A stretch of 46,603 nucleotides of DNA, taken from NCBI GenBank assembly GCA_009911305.1, contig QXXC01000027.1, forward strand, positions 1-46,603. The letters are read 5' to 3'. The position numbers were made by a program, and so were the translations under genes. Below are positions 8,493 to 15,604 of this stretch, piece after piece. The DNA comes from Clostridiaceae bacterium. GTDB taxonomy: Bacteria; Bacillota; Clostridia; Lachnospirales; Lachnospiraceae. Each line of letters opens with the position of its first letter. Within the stretch, counting starts at the first letter, position 1. The notes beneath the pieces are model-generated. The model did not search any database. It saw only the letters and a list, made by a program, of their open reading frames with translations, and was not told where the DNA came from.

Positions 8493-9641
8493 TTAGATGT
8501 AAATCGGCATTTTAATATCTTCGATCGCATCCAGGATTTTTACATTACCTGTCAAAAATACATTTGCGCCGGTGTCTGCGGTAATAATCTCCTCATCGCT
8601 GCACTCGTCCACATCTTTTACTGTCCCATCGTTAAGCGTTGCTTCCTGCCCGCGCCCCTTCAGATGCTTTCGGATCGCGTCTGTATCTAGGCCAACCGAA
8701 TAGCTGCTTATAATATCATCACGCTTAAGCTGTGCAAGATAACTGCTGATTGCCGTTATTAACAGGCACTTGTTGGAATAGGTATTTGCATATTTTCCTA
8801 AATAACTGTCCTGGGCGGTTTTTACAATATCATCGTTTATCATGTCCATAGCCTCAACGATCTTGATTTTTTTAAAGCTTTCGCCTTTGTCGTCCGTCGT
8901 TGTAATAAAGCTATTAACGCCCCGCACTACCTTTACTTTCTCGCCATCATAGAAAACAATAAGCTCGCCTTTATCTACAGGCGTGTCGTTGTCTTTTAAC
9001 CTCGTACAGTCTGATAATTCCGGAAGCGGCGCATACGTGCAGGCAATTGTCATAGGCGTGCCTGCTATCAGGCCGGCAATCCTCGCGCAATACTGTTCCG
9101 TTGTGTAGATAACGTCCACAGTTGCCTTTGTGCCGTCTTCTGTAGTTACGGTTTCTGTCTTTACACATTGTTCTGTTGTAAAATTGATAATTCCTTCATT
9201 GTCTGCCGGGACATTCGGCAGAACAGCCTTTATTTTCTTTTTCTTATCTGCCCGCATGGCCTTTACCCATTCCGCGACATCTTCCCCTTTGCCGTCTGTC
9301 TCCACTGTCGGGACTGCCAGATAATTAAAGCGGATCGTTTCTGATACTTCCATGGCCTTTTTATACCCGGCGTCGGTTTCATCCCCTTCTCCGATCCCCA
9401 TACCGTAAACAAGGACTTTTTTGGGAGAGTCTGTGTATCCGATCATTGCAAGTTTTACCTGCTCAACAGTTGCATCTGACAGGCTCTCCGGTATATCGCT
9501 TTCCGTTACTACCGTCACGGGGTTTGCCCCCGGAACCTCCAGGGCATCCTTTACCCATAACAGAACTGTCCCTCTTTTATCCCTTGCTTCGGCTGTCATC
9601 CCTTTTTCGATAAAACTGATATTAATACCTGGTGCGCCCAT
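8493..9641 (-). CDS. xkdK: XkdK-like contractile tail sheath protein
   Basis: 382 aa. The start MGAPGINISFIEKGMTAEARDK and the C-terminal part (GNVKILDAIEDIKMPIYI) are typical of clostridial and PBSX-type sheath proteins, which lack the large insertion domains of T4 gp18. The centre contains KCLLITAISSYLAQLKRDDII. The protein polymerises around the tube and contracts on infection. It is followed closely by the tube gene. This gene is the clearest evidence that the phage has a contractile tail. Confidence 0.92.
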   Translation of the reverse strand: MGAPGINISFIEKGMTAEARDKRGTVLLWVKDALEVPGANPVTVVTESDIPESLSDATVEQVKLAMIGYTDSPKKVLVYGMGIGEGDETDAGYKKAMEVSETIRFNYLAVPTVETDGKGEDVAEWVKAMRADKKKKIKAVLPNVPADNEGIINFTTEQCVKTETVTTEDGTKATVDVIYTTEQYCARIAGLIAGTPMTIACTYAPLPELSDCTRLKDNDTPVDKGELIVFYDGEKVKVVRGVNSFITTTDDKGESFKKIKIVEAMDMINDDIVKTAQDSYLGKYANTYSNKCLLITAISSYLAQLKRDDIISSYSVGLDTDAIRKHLKGRGQEATLNDGTVKDVDECSDEEIITADTGANVFLTGNVKILDAIEDIKMPIYI

Positions 9642-9662
9642 TTTCTTTACCTCGCTTCCTTT

Positions 9663-9992
9663 TTACGCTCCCGGAATGATTTCCTTCGCGGTTTTTAAAA
9701 AATCCTTTGCTTTTGCCATAACCGAATTCTCCTGCAGGTATTCAATGCCTTTCTGTGTGATTTTAAGATCCATAACTCTTATGCCCTGTATGCCTGCCGA
9801 TTTTATAATGTTAATACCTGTGATGAAGCCTTCTTTATAGAGGCTCTCCATGATATTTACCCAATACCCATTATTGATTTTTAATGCGTCTGCCCCATAA
9901 AAATCAATATCCGGCCTTTCTCCCGCCTTAAAACACTCATACAGATAAGTTAATATTCTGTATGCAACAACAAAATAATCATTTTTTGCCAT
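9663..9992 (-). CDS. YjcQ-like small winged-helix protein
   Basis: 109 aa, starting MAKNDYFVVAYRILTYLYECF. The pattern of a helix, INNGYWVNIMESLYKEGFI and MDLKITQKGIEYLQEN recalls the YjcQ family, which has a winged-helix-like fold and no defined biochemical role. It is not a standard PBSX structural gene and lies between tail terminator and sheath, next to two other small ORFs, so it may be a moron. A GGAGG lies 10 bases before the ATG. Possible regulator of the neighbouring plus-strand ORF, which is divergent from it; that is inference only. Confidence 0.65.
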   Translation of the reverse strand: MAKNDYFVVAYRILTYLYECFKAGERPDIDFYGADALKINNGYWVNIMESLYKEGFITGINIIKSAGIQGIRVMDLKITQKGIEYLQENSVMAKAKDFLKTAKEIIPGA

Positions 9993-10035
9993 GTTTTCAT
10001 TTCCCTCCTTGATTGCTTTATTTTCTTTCCCACCT

Positions 10036-10041
10036 TATAAT
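10036..10041 (+). promoter_or_regulatory. TATAAT -10 box for the plus-strand Cys-rich ORF
   Basis: A perfect TATAAT lies 41 bases before the TTG start of the plus-strand ORF, in the 89-bp gap between divergent small genes. No good -35 at 17 bp was found (TTGATT lies 21 bp away). The position against the late transcript suggests expression independent of the late operon. Confidence 0.45.
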
Positions 10042-10081
10042 TAAGCTGCTACACTTCATAAAAGAAAGGCGGTGAATACTA

Positions 10082-10276
10082 TTGGTCAAAAATACTTTCT
10101 GTCCGTTTATTTCCGGTCCCTGCCGTTCTGACTGCGTTTTTAATTGCGGTCACGACATACAGCTTAACAACGGAACCCAAACCCAGTGTGAGTTGATGGC
10201 TTTTATCTCTTTGCAGGATAGTGAAGATATAGAACGCATTTCAAAAGAGATTACCAAACTTATTCAGAAAAAGTAA
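10082..10276 (+). CDS. Small cysteine-rich phage protein, plus strand
   Basis: 64 aa from TTG 10082, with AAAGGCGGTG about 9 bases upstream. Cysteines fall at about 7, 14, 18, 22 and 36 (CPFISGPCRSDCVFNC), a spacing that suggests a bound metal. The C-terminal half is a charged helix. I recall similar short CPF-x-GxCxxDC proteins in Firmicutes phages, with no known function. It is transcribed against the structural operon, with its own TATAAT upstream, and its 3' end overlaps the next minus-strand ORF by 17 bases. Probably a moron expressed in the lysogen. Confidence 0.65.
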   Translation: MVKNTFCPFISGPCRSDCVFNCGHDIQLNNGTQTQCELMAFISLQDSEDIERISKEITKLIQKK

Positions 10277-10427
10277 GTTTCTCTGCTGCCCCAACTTTGG
10301 AGGTGTATTTTATCCTTCCCTTTACAAAATCAAGAATAGAATACGCCTCCTGCACTGTGTAATCTCCGTTTTTCAGTATCTCTATTATTTCGTTTACCGT
10401 CTGCGCGTTTTTCTTTGTCGCCTCCAT
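10260..10427 (-). CDS. Small hypothetical phage protein, 55 aa
   Basis: Short ORF from ATG 10425-10427 to TAA 10260-10262, preceded by AGGAGGTTGAGGAC. The protein begins MEATKKNAQTVNEIIEILKNG and ends AAEKLTFSE, mostly helical. It follows the tail terminator gene in the same direction. Its end overlaps tail-to-tail with the Cys-rich plus-strand ORF by 17 bases. No family was recognised. Good ribosome binding site and placement support a real gene. Confidence 0.6.
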   Translation of the reverse strand: MEATKKNAQTVNEIIEILKNGDYTVQEAYSILDFVKGRIKYTSKVGAAEKLTFSE

Positions 10428-10439
10428 GTCCTCAACCTC

Positions 10440-10889
10440 CTATCCCTGCGTAACCTCTACGCCTATTTCCCTTGCTACCGCACCCGTATCTTCTTTTTGC
10501 GTGTTCTCCCTGTAGTCAATATCAATACTGACCTGTAAAATATCCTGGTATTCCCCGATATAATCACAGGAAATTTCACTGACCGTCAGCCTGCGATCCC
10601 CGACACAGAAAATCAGCCCGAAAAGGTCTTTTATCCCATCTGCCTTTTCGAGCTGATCCAGTTCATCTTTTTCTCTTTGAAAATACGTTATTTTAACTGT
10701 AAAGCCGCCTCTCGCAAAATTTCTCGTTTCCGCCCTGCTGCCCCTGTCCAAAACCTCTGTAAAGAAGCACGGGGGTTCGTACCCCTCTTTTATTTCCTTA
10801 CCATAGATTTTATACTGTGGCGGCGGGTACCTCCCTTTTAACAGTTCGTTGAGCGCCTTTTTTATCTCTGTAAATTTAATCCAGACCAC
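10440..10889 (-). CDS. Phage tail terminator family protein (XkdJ position)
   Basis: 149 aa. It contains YPPPQYKIYGKEIKEGYEPPCF (about residues 20-41) followed by alternating strands and ISCDYIGEYQDILQVSIDIDY near 110-130. This is the layout of the phage tail terminator family in clostridial and PBSX phages. The protein caps the tube and joins it to the head completion proteins. Its start overlaps the gp10-like gene by 14 bases. The annotated GTG is close to the ribosome binding site, so the true start may be a few codons downstream. Confidence 0.8.
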   Translation of the reverse strand: MVWIKFTEIKKALNELLKGRYPPPQYKIYGKEIKEGYEPPCFFTEVLDRGSRAETRNFARGGFTVKITYFQREKDELDQLEKADGIKDLFGLIFCVGDRRLTVSEISCDYIGEYQDILQVSIDIDYRENTQKEDTGAVAREIGVEVTQG

Positions 10890-11319
10890 TCTCCTTCAAA
10901 ACATCCTCTACCATTTTTTCAAAACGCTCCGGTACGGTGTCTTCGTATTCGTGCCGCGTTTTCTCCATGATATGTTTTCCTGGCACGAAGCCGATGACAC
11001 GGCCGCCGCGTACAAGGTTATGGCCGTTCTCTACCAGATGGAAATGTGGGGCACTATTCCAGACAAGCACCGTCGCGCCTAAACGATCATCAACCTGTTT
11101 ATGCCCCCACCTTCTTTTTATTGCCCACTTTTTGTCATCGCCTTCTCTTTTTACATGTTTTAATTCAGAGTTGGCTTTCCTTTTTGCGGATGCCTTAAAC
11201 TCTTTTGCGACTTCCAACAGTGTTTGCTCCGCCTGTGCCGGCGCTTTTTGAATAGCCTTTTCCAGAGCATGCTGGAATTCCTCCAGTCCATCAATGCTAA
11301 ATTCAAAACTGTCTGCCAT
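10876..11319 (-). CDS. xkdI: HK97 gp10-like protein (XkdI family)
   Basis: 147 aa from ATG 11317-11319, with AGGGG 5 bases upstream; a GTG two codons earlier is possible. The N-terminus FSIDGLEEFQHALEKAIQ and the central LVENGHNLVRGGRVIGFVPGKHIMEKT are the usual HK97 gp10 features. Family role: neck or tail completion, at the head-tail junction. It is separated from the upstream moron by a terminator hairpin, so it must be transcribed by read-through or from another start. Confidence 0.85.
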   Translation of the reverse strand: MADSFEFSIDGLEEFQHALEKAIQKAPAQAEQTLLEVAKEFKASAKRKANSELKHVKREGDDKKWAIKRRWGHKQVDDRLGATVLVWNSAPHFHLVENGHNLVRGGRVIGFVPGKHIMEKTRHEYEDTVPERFEKMVEDVLKESGLD

Positions 11320-11352
11320 TTTCACCCCTAATCAACTACAAACAATATGAAA

Positions 11353-11386
11353 AATCAGTTTCAGCCGCTATAAGCCGAAACTGATT
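11353..11386 (-). terminator. Rho-independent terminator after the membrane-anchored moron
   Basis: Minus-strand AATCAGTTTC pairs with GAAACTGATT around a 14-nt loop and is followed by TTTT. It sits 18 bases beyond the stop of the 204-aa gene and before the gp10-like gene. It would end a transcript from the moron promoter and dampen late read-through. Confidence 0.7.
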
Positions 11387-11404
11387 CCCTCAATTTCATT
11401 TCTC

Positions 11405-12019
11405 CTATTCTTCAGAGTTATCCTCTGCAAAGTTGATTTCTGTCAAACTTCCCTGTCCATCAGGAGCATATATAATACTTTTTGATGAATCTCCCAAACT
11501 GTAATCGCCGTATTCATCTACATTAAATAGAACATCCTTATCGATAATTCCAGCATTTGCATAAACGCCCTCGTTTTCCTTGTCAGTATAAAGAATCATG
11601 CTCCAGTTAAAATCATTTTTTTCCACATAATTAAAATACCAGTCTGCAAGGTTTTCTTCCGTAACTTGGCTTGACTCAATTTCTACTACGGAATACTCCC
11701 CTATCTTTTCTGTGCGAAAACCATTCATAACGTCTTTTACGATTGCATTGTCATAAATATGATTTTCCACTTTTACCTCATTTTTTTCTAATGTTTCATC
11801 CTGCACCGTCTCAGTCTCTTTTTCCGTATTTTTTGTTGTTGATTCCGTTGTCGCTGTTGTTTCTGTTATCGCTACAGTGTTTACCTCTGTTTCAGGTTCC
11901 GTATACCTTATTACCCCGCCAATTAAAACCGACACAAATAACGCCCAGAACCACCACTTTTTCCAGATCTTTTTTGGGGATTCCCCGGTATTTTTGCCCG
12001 CATTGTCTTTCTTAACCAT
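11405..12019 (-). CDS. Membrane-anchored extracytoplasmic protein, probable moron
   Basis: 204 aa from ATG 12017-12019, with GGAGGCGTGTAAT just upstream; a longer in-frame start is not supported. Residues about 1-17 are basic, 18-40 form a tryptophan-rich transmembrane helix (WWFWALFVSVLIGGVI), and 41-80 are Thr/Glu-rich linker. The remainder is acidic and would lie outside the membrane. It has no match to virion genes and interrupts the connector genes. A TATAAT promoter with 17-bp spacing lies upstream and a terminator downstream, a complete independent unit. Likely role is lysogenic conversion, for example superinfection exclusion, but this is a guess. Confidence 0.75.
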   Translation of the reverse strand: MVKKDNAGKNTGESPKKIWKKWWFWALFVSVLIGGVIRYTEPETEVNTVAITETTATTESTTKNTEKETETVQDETLEKNEVKVENHIYDNAIVKDVMNGFRTEKIGEYSVVEIESSQVTEENLADWYFNYVEKNDFNWSMILYTDKENEGVYANAGIIDKDVLFNVDEYGDYSLGDSSKSIIYAPDGQGSLTEINFAEDNSEE

Positions 12020-12048
12020 ATTACACGCCTCCTCTTTATGTATTTTCC

Positions 12049-12408
12049 CTACATTATACCTCCCTTCTGCTCGCATTGAAAGTAATTTCCTGTTTTTTCA
12101 ATGCATATTATTTCAAGCATCTCATCCCGCTCCCTGACATTGATAACAGACACGATATGAAACCAGCGATCCTTAAACCGTACCAGCATATCTGGCGTGA
12201 TTCCCTTATGGTAGCGCGTCGTTATCTTATATGTCAGCTCCGGCCTTACCCGCTGCGCCTCCTGGTATTCCCTCCCCCTCATGGGTTCCACCCCCGCCCA
12301 TACGGTCTTTACCTCTATGAGGGCCTGCGTTGTCTGCGATAAAGCATTTTCCCTTTCCTCGTATTTACAGAAGGTAACCCGCTTTTTCATCCGCCCTATG
12401 TCCATCAT
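12049..12408 (-). CDS. Head closure / head-tail joining protein (XkdH position)
   Basis: 119 aa. It contains KKRVTFCKYEERENALSQTTQ near the start, then VWAGVEPMRGREYQEAQ and the strand-rich YKITTRYHKGITPDMLVRFKDRWFHIVSV. This is the phage_H_T_join/SPP1 gp16-like pattern. It closes the DNA-filled head before tail attachment. It overlaps the upstream connector by four bases. Its 3' end holds the moron promoter. Confidence 0.82.
   Translation of the reverse strand: MMDIGRMKKRVTFCKYEERENALSQTTQALIEVKTVWAGVEPMRGREYQEAQRVRPELTYKITTRYHKGITPDMLVRFKDRWFHIVSVINVRERDEMLEIICIEKTGNYFQCEQKGGIM
12053..12081 (-). promoter_or_regulatory. Promoter of the membrane-anchored moron
   Basis: Minus-strand TTTCAA, 17 bp, TATAAT. 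The -10 is perfect and the -35 is weak. It lies inside the end of the head closure gene, 34 bases before the moron ATG. Confidence 0.6.
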
Positions 12409-12743
12409 GTCACCTGCCTGTTCTGTAATTGCAGCATCAGCGATTTTGTCATAAAGCTGAAATCTTCACCGACGCCCCCGGCAGGCGTCCGCTTTTCGTA
12501 CCAGTAGGCAATAAGGAGCTGCAAATATATCTTCTCAAGTACATAGTTTACCGGCTCCCCGTCACTGTCTGTTTCCGGGTATTCCCTGCCGGTTGCGTTT
12601 TTTAAATATTCCTCTGCCGCAATGATCAGGGTTTCCAGTAACGGATCATCCTCGTCAATGTCGATCCTTGCGTACTCTTTTACCTCTTTCAGCATTATTA
12701 TTGCCATGCTGCACAACCCGCCTTTTCTATTCTCCTGTTTCAA
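12405..12743 (-). CDS. Head-tail connector protein (gp6/YqbG-like)
   Basis: Up to 112 aa from TTG 12741-12743; ATG 12705-12707 (MAIIMLKEVKEYARID) gives 100 aa and fits the family start better. Motifs VKEYARIDIDEDDPLLETLI and YLKNATGR are the hallmark of the gp6-like adaptor family. The remainder, LQLLIAYWYEKR, also fits. The protein forms a ring below the portal. A good GGAGG lies only two bases from the TTG, so the start is uncertain. Confidence 0.82.
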   Translation of the reverse strand: MKQENRKGGLCSMAIIMLKEVKEYARIDIDEDDPLLETLIIAAEEYLKNATGREYPETDSDGEPVNYVLEKIYLQLLIAYWYEKRTPAGGVGEDFSFMTKSLMLQLQNRQVT

Positions 12744-12753
12744 TCCTCCGCCC

Positions 12754-12782
12754 TTGCGCTGCTGCCCCTCCTGCCATATAAT
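12754..12782 (+). promoter_or_regulatory. Promoter for the plus-strand 60-aa ORF
   Basis: TTGCGC, 17 bp, TATAAT on the plus strand. The -10 is perfect and the -35 keeps TTG. It overlaps the 5' end of the connector gene on the other strand and is followed by GGAGG and the ATG of the small ORF. Confidence 0.6.
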
Positions 12783-12822
12783 GAATGTGCAACCATCTTA
12801 TTAATGACAGGAGGTGAACTGT

Positions 12823-13005
12823 ATGACTGATGACGAAAAACGCGCTCATGACCTTGCTTTGATAGTAGTTGCTGAAACCTTATCCCGTGATTTTGGGACT
12901 ATGGGCAGCGGCAAAAATCCAAAACAAAAGCGAGAGGCCTTAGCTGAGTCCGTACTTGATGAGTACAATTTTTTCTATGATACTTTCATAGAATCTATAA
13001 AATAG
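12823..13005 (+). CDS. Small acidic plus-strand protein, probable moron
   Basis: 60 aa from ATG 12823, with GGAGGTGAACTGT at ideal distance; a GTG three codons earlier is an alternative. Sequence begins MTDDEKRAHDLALIVVAETL and ends NFFYDTFIESIK; it is probably all helical. It has its own TATAAT promoter and runs against the structural operon. Its 3' end overlaps the next minus-strand ORF by 11 bases. Family not recognised. The arrangement resembles the plus-strand Cys-rich ORF near 10.1 kb. Confidence 0.65.
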   Translation: MTDDEKRAHDLALIVVAETLSRDFGTMGSGKNPKQKREALAESVLDEYNFFYDTFIESIK

Positions 13006-13225
13006 CATCATGCTCCATTTCTTCACTGATGACATCGCCCGCTATTTTCAATGCTGCTTTTGCCTTAAATGGTGTCATATTCTCCATTGTACAAATTTCT
13101 TTGATTATAGCGGCCGATATTTTCATAAGTTCCGGCTGGCCATTTCTTGGATAACCGATCAATGGCATTTCTTGAGATGACTGCTCCCATTGTTTTGCCC
13201 TTTCAATTAGCCTTTCCTTTTTCAT
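12995..13225 (-). CDS. Hypothetical phage protein, 76 aa
   Basis: Starts MKKERLIERAKQWEQSSQEM, with GGTGGTGAAAAGAG ahead of the ATG. It contains ISAAIIKEICTMENMTPFKA and KAALKIAGDVI, helical stretches with possible helix-turn-helix character. It lies between the capsid gene and the connector gene, in operon direction, and overlaps the plus-strand 60-aa ORF tail-to-tail by 11 bases. No known structural family matches. It could be a small regulator or head accessory protein. Confidence 0.55.
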   Translation of the reverse strand: MKKERLIERAKQWEQSSQEMPLIGYPRNGQPELMKISAAIIKEICTMENMTPFKAKAALKIAGDVISEEMEHDAIL

Positions 13226-13253
13226 CTCTTTTCACCACCTGTCATTTGTCCTG

Positions 13254-14615
13254 TTACCCCTGCGCCGCCTGCTGCTGCGCCATGAAATCAGCCACTACCG
13301 CCGCCTTCTCATCCGTCGCTGTTGTCGTCATCGTGTACCCTAATTGGGTTCCCAGCGCAAGGATCTTCTCCCTTGACAGCTTCTCGATTTCCGCCTGCGC
13401 ATAGGTCTTTGCCGCATCCGGCACAGCAGACGCGGCCTGTGTCCCGCCCTGTGGTAAAACGTATTCCGCCATGATAATGGCCTCCCCGTCCACGCTCTGG
13501 ATGTCCAGGCGTTCGCGGACTTTAATGCCGGTCTGATCCGTCTTCCACAGCTCGCCCGCCGTGCTTGAAATATCAACCGTCAGCGTTTCACGGTCAAAAA
13601 TCGTGATGGCCTCCTTTAAGTCGCCGCATACGATCGGCACTTTATAACCGCCTTCCGCCTCCCTGCCCGGCAGGGTCTTATTGCTTACTTTCGTTACCGG
13701 GTACCTGCCAAATAACAGCGTTGCTGTCGGTTTCGTCGGATCCGGCTGGAGGATGTATTTCCCGTCCTTATCCTTCAGTGTGTCCAGCCAGTTATAGCCG
13801 TCCTGGTTCGTCACCACCCGCCCGCTTAATGCAATAGCCGGGTCAAGCAGCACATTGAAAATCTGTTTCAGGTCATCCAGCCCTCCAACCGCTACCTCCG
13901 AGCCTTCTGTAATCTCACGGATTTTGGCAACGATCATAAAATTCCTTGTTGCTTTTGCCTTCTTTGCAATCCAGCGTTTTAAGTAGTTGATGATATTTTC
14001 CGCCGTATCGCTTAAAAGCTCCTGCGTAACTTTTAAAATCCCGCCCTTTTTCTTAACCTTATAATCAATTTTCTCAAATTTCGGTGTAGGTACATCCGGG
14101 AATTCCGCCGCTTCGTCCACGTTGTCAAACGGCGTCTGGTCTGCGTGGCGCTCAATCACCCGGCTGCCGCTCAGCGTGCTTACATGCTCCACATTTACAA
14201 GCGTCTCCAGCGCGTCCTCAGACCTCCGTAACTCTTTGACCGCTGTCCGGATGTCCTTCGGTACGGTCAGGCCGCCGTCCTCGTCCGTCCCCTCATTCAT
14301 GGAATTAAGGATCTCCCGGTCTTCTTCTGACAGGCTGCCCCTTCCTACGGCCGCCTTAATCGCATTCACAAACGCGCCGGACATCTTCTTTGTCTGATCC
14401 ACAAGTTTTTTTGCTGAACCGTCCTTTGCCTTTTGCTCCATGCCGCCCATCTTTTCCTCTTCCAGGTCATACAGCAGATCAAACTGCGCCTGGAGGCCCT
14501 TTAACTCCTCTTTTGCCGCTGCCGCGTCCTCAATTTTGGACGCCCTGCACAGATCCTTTACTTCCTGTTTCTTTGCCCTGATGCTGTCCAAAAGCTTCCT
14601 TAACTCCTCATTCAT
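13254..14615 (-). CDS. HK97-type major capsid protein with N-terminal scaffold domain
   Basis: 453 aa. Residues 1-100 form a charged coiled coil (MNEELRKLLDSIRAKKQEVK), the delta/scaffold domain removed by the protease. From about residue 110 the HK97 fold appears: GGLTVPKDIRTAVKELRRSEDALE, LSGSRVIERHADQ and GRVVTNQDGYNWLDTLKDKDG. The C-terminus has an Ala-rich tail with AEIEKLSREKILALGTQ, which resembles a peptide-binding accessory extension. The neighbours are the ClpP-like protease and portal upstream, the normal HK97 order. Confidence 0.94.
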   Translation of the reverse strand: MNEELRKLLDSIRAKKQEVKDLCRASKIEDAAAAKEELKGLQAQFDLLYDLEEEKMGGMEQKAKDGSAKKLVDQTKKMSGAFVNAIKAAVGRGSLSEEDREILNSMNEGTDEDGGLTVPKDIRTAVKELRRSEDALETLVNVEHVSTLSGSRVIERHADQTPFDNVDEAAEFPDVPTPKFEKIDYKVKKKGGILKVTQELLSDTAENIINYLKRWIAKKAKATRNFMIVAKIREITEGSEVAVGGLDDLKQIFNVLLDPAIALSGRVVTNQDGYNWLDTLKDKDGKYILQPDPTKPTATLLFGRYPVTKVSNKTLPGREAEGGYKVPIVCGDLKEAITIFDRETLTVDISSTAGELWKTDQTGIKVRERLDIQSVDGEAIIMAEYVLPQGGTQAASAVPDAAKTYAQAEIEKLSREKILALGTQLGYTMTTTATDEKAAVVADFMAQQQAAQG

Positions 14616-14755
14616 GTCCTGTTTCCTCCCTGTCCTCCTGTAATATTATCTTTTCCCCTGCATGGCTTCCTAAAATATATGCGTATGCTGTGCCACCTTT
14701 GCGCCGCATGGGCGGCATGTTTCCGCTGCACGGGCCTGTGCATGAAAAAAAGGAT

Positions 14756-15604
14756 TCAGATCAGATCCAAATCCCCTAAAATTTCCTCTTTTATCTTTTC
14801 CTTTTCTCTCTCCGCTGCCGGCGCGCCGTTCCTTCCCAGCACGCTTTCCAGCCGCCCGGCGATCGCTTCGGCTATGCCGTCAATGTCATAAAAAGGCGGC
14901 CCCGGATTTTCCCCCGGTCTTTCCTTAAGGTTTTCCGGCAGGTTGCGGTAATAGCGGAAGCACCCGCTTGCGCAGGCTTCCATGTTGCTTTTTTCTGACA
15001 CCTCAATATCAAAAAATTCCTGCCATCCCTCGCCGTCCTTCCAGGTTTCCGCATCAATCAGCGCGTTTACCTGCTCCGGGGTTACGCCCTCTTTCGCGTG
15101 CTGCATATAGGTTTTTAAAATCACCTTCTGGCACCCGTCCAGGACATCCGCCTCCCGGCGCAAATCATCCGCATCGCCCCAGACAACACTGCTGGGCTTG
15201 TGGATCATCATCTGGGCGTTTGCCGGTATGATGATCCTGTCCCCCGCCATTGCGATGACGCTTGCAATACTTGCCGCCAGGCCCTCAACATATACCGTTA
15301 TTTCCGCATCATACCGCTTTAGGATATTGTAAATCGCGATGCCGCCGAATACCGAGCCGCCCCCGCTGTTGATATGCACATTGATGTGTTTAACGCCGTC
15401 AAGCTGGTCTAAGAAGTCCTGCACATCCTTTGGGGCCTTGTCTTCGGGGTAATATTTCTGCCATTCACCCAGGCTTTCGCTGTTTATGTCCCCAAAAAAG
15501 CAGAGATCCGCCGTGTCGCCCGTCTCGTTGCGGATCTCAATGCTGCCGACTTCTTTATACCGGTTTTTTCTGTCTTTCTTTTGTAATGGTAAGATTTTCG
15601 CCAC
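14756..15604 (-). CDS. ClpP-like prohead protease
   Basis: 282 aa from GTG 15602-15604, preceded by AGGAGG 8 bases away; an ATG 11 codons earlier lacks such a site. The ClpP fold is clear: INVHINSGGGSVFGGIAIYN, then GLAASIASVIAMAGDRI with the catalytic Ser in ASIAS, then NAQMMIHKPSS with the catalytic His. It cleaves the capsid scaffold domain during maturation. It overlaps the portal gene by 50 bases. The 140-bp gap to the capsid gene holds only a short hairpin and a weak 36-codon frame. Confidence 0.93.
   Translation of the reverse strand: MAKILPLQKKDRKNRYKEVGSIEIRNETGDTADLCFFGDINSESLGEWQKYYPEDKAPKDVQDFLDQLDGVKHINVHINSGGGSVFGGIAIYNILKRYDAEITVYVEGLAASIASVIAMAGDRIIIPANAQMMIHKPSSVVWGDADDLRREADVLDGCQKVILKTYMQHAKEGVTPEQVNALIDAETWKDGEGWQEFFDIEVSEKSNMEACASGCFRYYRNLPENLKERPGENPGPPFYDIDGIAEAIAGRLESVLGRNGAPAAEREKEKIKEEILGDLDLI

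Noticed and set aside
14608..14718. 36-codon frame MPPMRRKGGTAYAYILGSHAG between protease and capsid genes
   Set aside because: No ribosome binding site, low complexity and overlap with the capsid start; more likely leader sequence.
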